Source: VFJZ01 sp038321545
Lineage (GTDB): Bacteria > Actinomycetota > Thermoleophilia > Gaiellales > F1-60-MAGs149
DNA length: 14,375 bases
Assembly (NCBI GenBank): GCA_038321545.1
Contig: JBBQFB010000094.1
Coordinates: 1-14,375, forward strand
Reading direction: 5' to 3'
Part shown: positions 13,275 to 14,375 of the stretch, piece by piece
Layout of the letters: every line of letters starts with the position of its first letter
Position numbering within the stretch: the first letter of the stretch is position 1
Made by a program: the position numbers and the translations under genes
Notes under the pieces: model-generated
The model's input: only the letters and a program-made list of their open reading frames with translations
Told to the model about the DNA's origin: nothing
Databases searched by the model: none

Positions 13275-14273
13275 TCAGACCTTCTCCATGGTCTGAGAAC
13301 CGAGAATGCCGGCTGGCCGGAAGACCATCAGCATGATCAGGATGGTGAACACGACCGACTGCGACCACTCCTGGCCGAGGCCGTGCGGTGCGCCGTCGTT
13401 GAGGCCCTGGATGAGGCCGATCAGCAGACCGCCGAGCACGGCGCCCGTAAGGTTGCCGACGCCGCCGAGAACCGCGGCGGTAAACGCGATCAGGCCGAGC
13501 TGGAAGCCGGCGTCGTACCGCGTGGTGCCGTTCGTCTGCAGGTACATGATCGACGCCGCGCCGGCCATGGCGCCGCCGAGGGCGAACGTGAAGGCGATCG
13601 TCCGGTTCGTGTTGATGCCCATCAGGCGTGACGCATCCGCGTCCTGTGCCGTCGCGCGCATCGCCTTGCCCTGCCGGGTCTTCTGCACGATGTAGGTGAG
13701 CGCGATCAGCAGCGGCACCGTGATCCCGAGCGTGAACAGGTAGGTCCACGGCACCGAGATCGCGCCGATCGTCAGACCGCCGCCCGGGAGCACCGAGTTG
13801 CGCGACTTCGGCGCCGAGCCGTTCCAGAGGATGCCGACGTTCTGGAAGATGAACGACACGCCGACCGCGGTGATCAGCGGCGCCAGCTTGGGAGCCTTGC
13901 GGAGCCGCCGGTAGGCGAGCTGGTCGACCGCGACGTTGATCGACCCGCAGAAGGCCATCGCCAAGACGAAGGTGACCGCGAACGCGGCCCACCCGGCCGG
14001 GTTCGAGTGCTCCTGTCCGAACACGTCGGAAATCATGACCGCGGCGAAGATGGAGCCGAGCATGAAGAGATCGCCGTGGGCGAAATTAATCAGTTCGATG
14101 ATGCCGTAGACGAGCGTGTAACCGAGCGCGATCAGCGCGTACAGGGCGCCGTTGCAGAGACCCAGGATCGCGACCTGCACGACCTGGGTCGGCGCGTCAA
14201 CGAGGTTCCAGATCACCCACGCTGCAACGACCACCAGCAGCGCAGTGCCCGTGATGTTCGTCGCGTTCCATTG
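13275..14273 (-). CDS. livH: Branched-chain amino acid type ABC transporter permease LivH, 5' end lost
   Basis: This is the first visible gene of the minus-strand importer operon and the second channel subunit. Clear LivH hallmarks are GALYALIALGYTLVYGIIELINFAHGDLFMLG, with the conserved NFAHGD segment, the loop KAMRATAQDADASRLMGIN (EAA-like ATPase docking loop), and AAVLGGVGNLTGAVLGGLLIGL near the end. About 333 residues are readable, ending in FRPAGILGSQTMEKV. The true start is not visible. Upstream of QWNATNITGTALLVV the frame runs into a C homopolymer, where it would encode a run of glycines and prolines that is not credible protein. I therefore end the gene at 14273 as a partial feature. 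The readable N-terminal segment before NGALYALIALG includes a hydrophobic stretch (ALLVVVAAWVIW), an extra membrane segment seen in some longer LivH proteins. The substrate-binding protein gene is not in the window. Confidence 0.92.
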   Translation of the reverse strand, partial: QWNATNITGTALLVVVAAWVIWNLVDAPTQVVQVAILGLCNGALYALIALGYTLVYGIIELINFAHGDLFMLGSIFAAVMISDVFGQEHSNPAGWAAFAVTFVLAMAFCGSINVAVDQLAYRRLRKAPKLAPLITAVGVSFIFQNVGILWNGSAPKSRNSVLPGGGLTIGAISVPWTYLFTLGITVPLLIALTYIVQKTRQGKAMRATAQDADASRLMGINTNRTIAFTFALGGAMAGAASIMYLQTNGTTRYDAGFQLGLIAFTAAVLGGVGNLTGAVLGGLLIGLIQGLNDGAPHGLGQEWSQSVVFTILIMLMVFRPAGILGSQTMEKV

Positions 14274-14375
14274 GCCCCCCCCCCCCCCCCCCCGGGGGGG
14301 TGTGGGGGCCAAAAGGGGGTCCCCCCCCCCCCCCCGTGTTAGGTAAGGGGGGGGCCGGCCCCCCCCCGCCCCCCC
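14274..14375. other. Low-complexity C/G homopolymer tail, probable contig-end artefact
   Basis: From about 14274 the sequence turns abruptly into homopolymer blocks: 19 C (14275-14293), 7 G, short G runs broken by TGT and AAAA, then 15 C, and a final stretch of G and C runs to the end. Coding character of livH stops at this boundary. Real GC-rich genomes do not normally contain such blocks inside a conserved operon. The pattern resembles poly-G/poly-C sequencing artefact or low-quality read ends carried into an assembly. I would not annotate any gene here. Confidence 0.85.

Noticed and set aside
1..14273. Apparent abundance of GATC and CGATC words
   Set aside because: They appear mostly where ATC (Ile) or GAT/GAC-type codons follow G- or C-ending codons, so codon usage explains them; I could not do a proper count against a codon-shuffled model.
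1..14375. CRISPR arrays, tRNA/rRNA genes, insertion sequences, integrases or phage genes
   Set aside because: No spaced direct repeats, RNA gene signatures, transposase motifs or terminal inverted repeats were seen; the 10-mer pair at 5456-5497 is better explained as a regulatory repeat.

Overview
The window is a GC-rich, gene-dense chromosomal segment of about 14.3 kb whose last 100 bases or so look artefactual. High G/C at third codon positions, GTG starts, ATGA/GTGA stop-start overlaps, near-leaderless starts, a CGNR zinc-finger regulator and FtsX-type permeases all suggest an actinomycete-like bacterium. A deep-branching group such as Thermoleophilia is possible, but that placement is inference. 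I see no RNA genes, CRISPR arrays, insertion sequences or phage genes, and no gene-free stretch longer than 300 bases inside the reliable sequence.

Region 1 (2-3147): the 3' end of a flavin-dependent amine-oxidase/protoporphyrinogen-oxidase-like gene runs by a CTGA overlap into a full-length, two-domain ChrA-type chromate transporter. The transporter converges on an N-acyl-D-amino-acid deacylase-type amidohydrolase on the minus strand. A small inverted repeat covers both stop codons. Region 2 (3148-5466): 20 bp separates the deacylase start from a divergent crotonase (CaiD-like enoyl-CoA hydratase). This gap holds an AT-rich element that could serve as the -10 for both genes. The crotonase lacks the usual last 30 or so residues and overlaps by 11 bp an MFS_3 exporter that carries a C-terminal ABM-like soluble domain.

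Region 3 (5467-10515): this is the most interesting part. A 47-bp gap with a recognisable promoter and a 7-8-7 inverted repeat overlapping its -10 precedes a tightly coupled three-gene unit. The unit is a CGNR/ABATE putative regulator, a 990-residue FtsX-type permease with ten predicted membrane segments, and one polypeptide carrying two ABC ATPase domains. The stretch joining the two ATPase domains resembles an AbrB/SpoVT swapped-hairpin sequence. I read the unit as an autoregulated, stress-responsive ABC system of MacB/FtsX (type VII) architecture with unknown substrate.

Region 4 (10516-14375): a composite GC hairpin separates that unit from a convergent minus-strand livH-livM-livG-livF operon for a branched-chain amino acid type (HAAT) ABC importer. 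The substrate-binding protein gene (livK) is not in the window. The 5' end of livH runs into homopolymeric C/G sequence from about 14274, which looks like a contig-end or sequencing artefact rather than genome.
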